Origin: Lyngbya sp. HA4199-MV5
GTDB taxonomy: Bacteria > Cyanobacteriota > Cyanobacteriia > Leptolyngbyales > Leptolyngbyaceae
Direction of reading: 5' to 3'
Assembly: GCA_019359375.1 (NCBI GenBank)
Contig: JAHHHL010000015.1
Location: forward strand, 1-64,000
DNA length: 64,000 bases
This document shows, piece by piece, positions 62,472 to 64,000 of this stretch. The position numbers and the translations under genes are program-made. A model generated the notes under the pieces. It did not search any database and was not told the origin of the DNA. It saw only the letters and a program-made list of their open reading frames with translations. Position 1 is the stretch's first letter. Each line of letters begins with the position of its first letter.

Positions 62472-63569
62472 CTAAAGAGGGCTTGTCTCTGGAGGTGAAA
62501 CGTTAATGGGTGCTGGCGCAAGGTTGCTTTGTTGAATGTTCAACTTTGCCGTGTTTTTAGCATTTACTTTCGGGGTAGTTGGCTGGGTTGGTGCAGCTTT
62601 GGGTGAGGGTGCAACCGTTGCAGCGGTAGGAGGCGAGGCGGGTTCTGGTTGCTGCGGGATGGATTGCTGCGACACCCAGGCAATGCCACCCGCCATGAGA
62701 GCAGCATAACCCAGGTAAAGCTGCATTGAATTGATGCGTAACTGCGAGCCTGTTTTCGGTTGCTGCCACGAGGGTACGACAGCGGATGCTGACTCGATCG
62801 TGGGTAACGATGCCGCCATGTGAGCACCGTCTAACCCTAATGCATTCCCCACCTGCCGAATAAAGCCCCGCAAATAGATGTCTTCGGGTAGCCGATCGAC
62901 CCGTCCAGTTTCTAACGCTTCTAATTGATGGAGGGGAATCTGGGTTTTTAAGTGCAAGTGATACGGCGACCACAACTTTTCCTCGCGCACCTGCCGAATC
63001 ATCTGCCCCAAGTCTTGTAGATAAGCCTCCCGCGCTTCAATAACCGCCTTTTGTGCGAGTTCTCGCTTGCTGAGCTTTTTGTGAGGGGTCGTTTTTAGTG
63101 GCTTGAGGCTAGAAACCGCTGTGGCTGGATAGAGCATTTTACGTTCTCGCGCTGGCGGTGTTTGGGGTTCGGCAGGAGGAACGACCGTCAGGGCAGGAGG
63201 AGTGCGATCGGGGACGGGAGGTGCTGCTGGATTCACTGGCACCAGAGGTTGTACCCTGGGCGTAGGAACGGGGGGAGCAGTGCTGGTAAAGCTCTGGTCG
63301 GCTGCTTGCACCATGCCTAAAGGTTTTCTGCGCACCATCTTGCGGAGTGCCAGTCGAATCGCTTCTCGACCTACAGCCTTCACCATGCATTGCATTTGGC
63401 GATTTAAATCCTCTGGCAGCGCTTTCAGGCTTGAGAGCATCTGCCCATAAATTTCACTGTGATATAGCTCCGCCTCAACCTGTCCTAGAATTGCCCGCAG
63501 CCCATTTAATGAAACTTCAGCGTTGCCTCCAGGAACGCTCACGCAGTACGTAGACTCGTGTGCCAGCAT
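62472..63569 (-). CDS. RodZ-like HTH membrane protein with extended N terminus
   Basis: A 365-residue protein. Residues about 195-255 are a helix-turn-helix of the RodZ type (LGQMIRQVREEKLWSPYHLHLKTQIPLHQLEALETG then LPEDIYLRGFIRQVGNALGLD). A single membrane helix lies near residues 283-303 (LYLGYAALMAGGIAWVSQ). A proline-rich tail follows. The N-terminal 190 residues have 'AELYHSEIYGQMLSSLKALPEDLNRQM' and a proline-rich linker. RodZ proteins link membrane and MreB in cell shape; the long N terminus is a cyanobacterial feature in my reading. Confidence 0.75.
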   Translation of the reverse strand: MLAHESTYCVSVPGGNAEVSLNGLRAILGQVEAELYHSEIYGQMLSSLKALPEDLNRQMQCMVKAVGREAIRLALRKMVRRKPLGMVQAADQSFTSTAPPVPTPRVQPLVPVNPAAPPVPDRTPPALTVVPPAEPQTPPARERKMLYPATAVSSLKPLKTTPHKKLSKRELAQKAVIEAREAYLQDLGQMIRQVREEKLWSPYHLHLKTQIPLHQLEALETGRVDRLPEDIYLRGFIRQVGNALGLDGAHMAASLPTIESASAVVPSWQQPKTGSQLRINSMQLYLGYAALMAGGIAWVSQQSIPQQPEPASPPTAATVAPSPKAAPTQPTTPKVNAKNTAKLNIQQSNLAPAPINVSPPETSPL

Positions 63570-63831
63570 GATCGCCTCTCCTATCTAAAACGTTCAGCAC
63601 TCAACAGCTCTTACTGACCACAAACGTGGGCTGACCCAGCAGAAACAAACCCTGCACAACCGATGCCCAAACCTACGCTTAGAGTAAATAGTGAAGCCGT
63701 CTTCATAGCTTCATCATTCAAGGGCTGCTTGTGTCCTCCGGACGGATAAATAGCAATCTAAATGGCAATTCAAAACAAAACGGCGGAGCGATCGCCCCAC
63801 CGTTAGCAGCCAAAGCAACGGTTGGTTCAGT
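63570..63831. other. intergenic between two minus-strand genes
   Basis: About 260 bases with a GGCGGAGCGATCGCCCCACC hairpin near 63782-63801 that fits a terminator-like structure or a HIP1-containing dispersed repeat. No gene seen. Confidence 0.4.
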
Positions 63832-63999
63832 TCAATCACAGCGGCTATCTTTAGATGCGCATTCCTTAGAGAGGCAGCGCTCTAACAGCGATACTTGATG
63901 AAACCGCCAAAAGCGACGAGGGTTGAGAACCACTTGAAATTTGGAGTCAAAAACTGGCTGACTAAGAAACTGCCAGACGGGAAACGTAAGCTTGGTGTG
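63832..63999 (-). CDS. partial gene at the window edge, C terminus
   Basis: A minus-strand frame open to the window end gives 55 residues up to a TGA at 63832-63834: 'HTKLTFPVWQFLSQPVFDSKF', then 'LNPRRFWRFHQVSLLERCLSKE'. The codon pattern looks coding, but I do not recognise the family. It enters from beyond the window. Confidence 0.45.
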   Translation of the reverse strand, partial: HTKLTFPVWQFLSQPVFDSKFQVVLNPRRFWRFHQVSLLERCLSKECASKDSRCD

Positions 64000-64000
64000 T

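Overview
The window is from a cyanobacterium. It carries a zeta-carotene desaturase gene, a plant-type ferredoxin of the FdC2 kind and many GCGATCGC-type palindromes. All calls come from reading the sequence and predicted proteins by eye; no database search was run.

Layout. (1) 1-4.1 kb: ordinary chromosomal genes (a ThiF-family remnant, YjbQ, a GNAT acetyltransferase, a class C beta-lactamase-like serine hydrolase, a barstar-like protein, a Nudix hydrolase). (2) 4.2-10.6 kb: a mosaic accessory stretch with a set of AAATGAGTRGCGCAAA iterons that look like a transposon end, a three-repeat orphan CRISPR array, an IS1-family insertion with perfect ends and an 8-bp target duplication, several unrecognised genes and a cell-wall amidase/glucosaminidase. 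(3) about 10.6-48.38 kb: a type V-K CRISPR-associated transposon (CAST): tnsB, tnsC, tniQ, a large cargo, an XRE/zinc-ribbon regulator, cas12k, a tracrRNA region and an 8-repeat CRISPR array. These are followed by a short delocalised guide RNA unit and a six-site TnsB-type terminal array ending 62 nt from the guide's PAM in tRNA-Cys. (4) 48.4-64 kb: the target tRNA-Cys, an IS remnant, and chromosomal genes: ABC-F, TumE-type toxin-antitoxin, SNase-like lipoprotein, ferredoxin, tRNA-Ser, hydrolase, SRPBCC/zds pair, TerB-like, YnfA, multicopper oxidase, methyltransferase, gpsA, lipA and a RodZ-like protein.

The cargo is mainly a defence and DNA-repair island. It holds a UmuD'-UmuC translesion polymerase pair, a 1493-residue NACHT protein with 14 WD40 repeats, a phosphorothioation-linked methyltransferase with a divergent PAPS-reductase-like gene, and a tightly packed minus-strand run of 13 genes (42.2 to 27.6 kb). 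That run has dndB, dndC, dndD and dndE at its distal end. Upstream of them lie a candidate phosphorothioate-dependent restriction set (HTH protein, PLD-helicase, small protein, SMC-like ATPase, 167-residue protein, DGQHR protein, HNH nuclease). It ends with a HARE-HTH/HEPN gene. A tyrosine recombinase next to the regulator is a candidate resolvase for cointegrates, which V-K elements produce because they lack TnsA.

Most notable points: the 17-nt delocalised spacer matches tRNA-Cys exactly, next to a GTA PAM and at the expected insertion distance; the UmuD homologue starts at the equivalent of the UmuD cleavage site and has lost both catalytic residues (Ser60 to Ala, Lys97 to Arg by alignment to the E. 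coli protein); and the element carries a full phosphorothioation module with a partner set that is not the usual DptFGH. The tnsB-side end of the transposon could not be found by eye.
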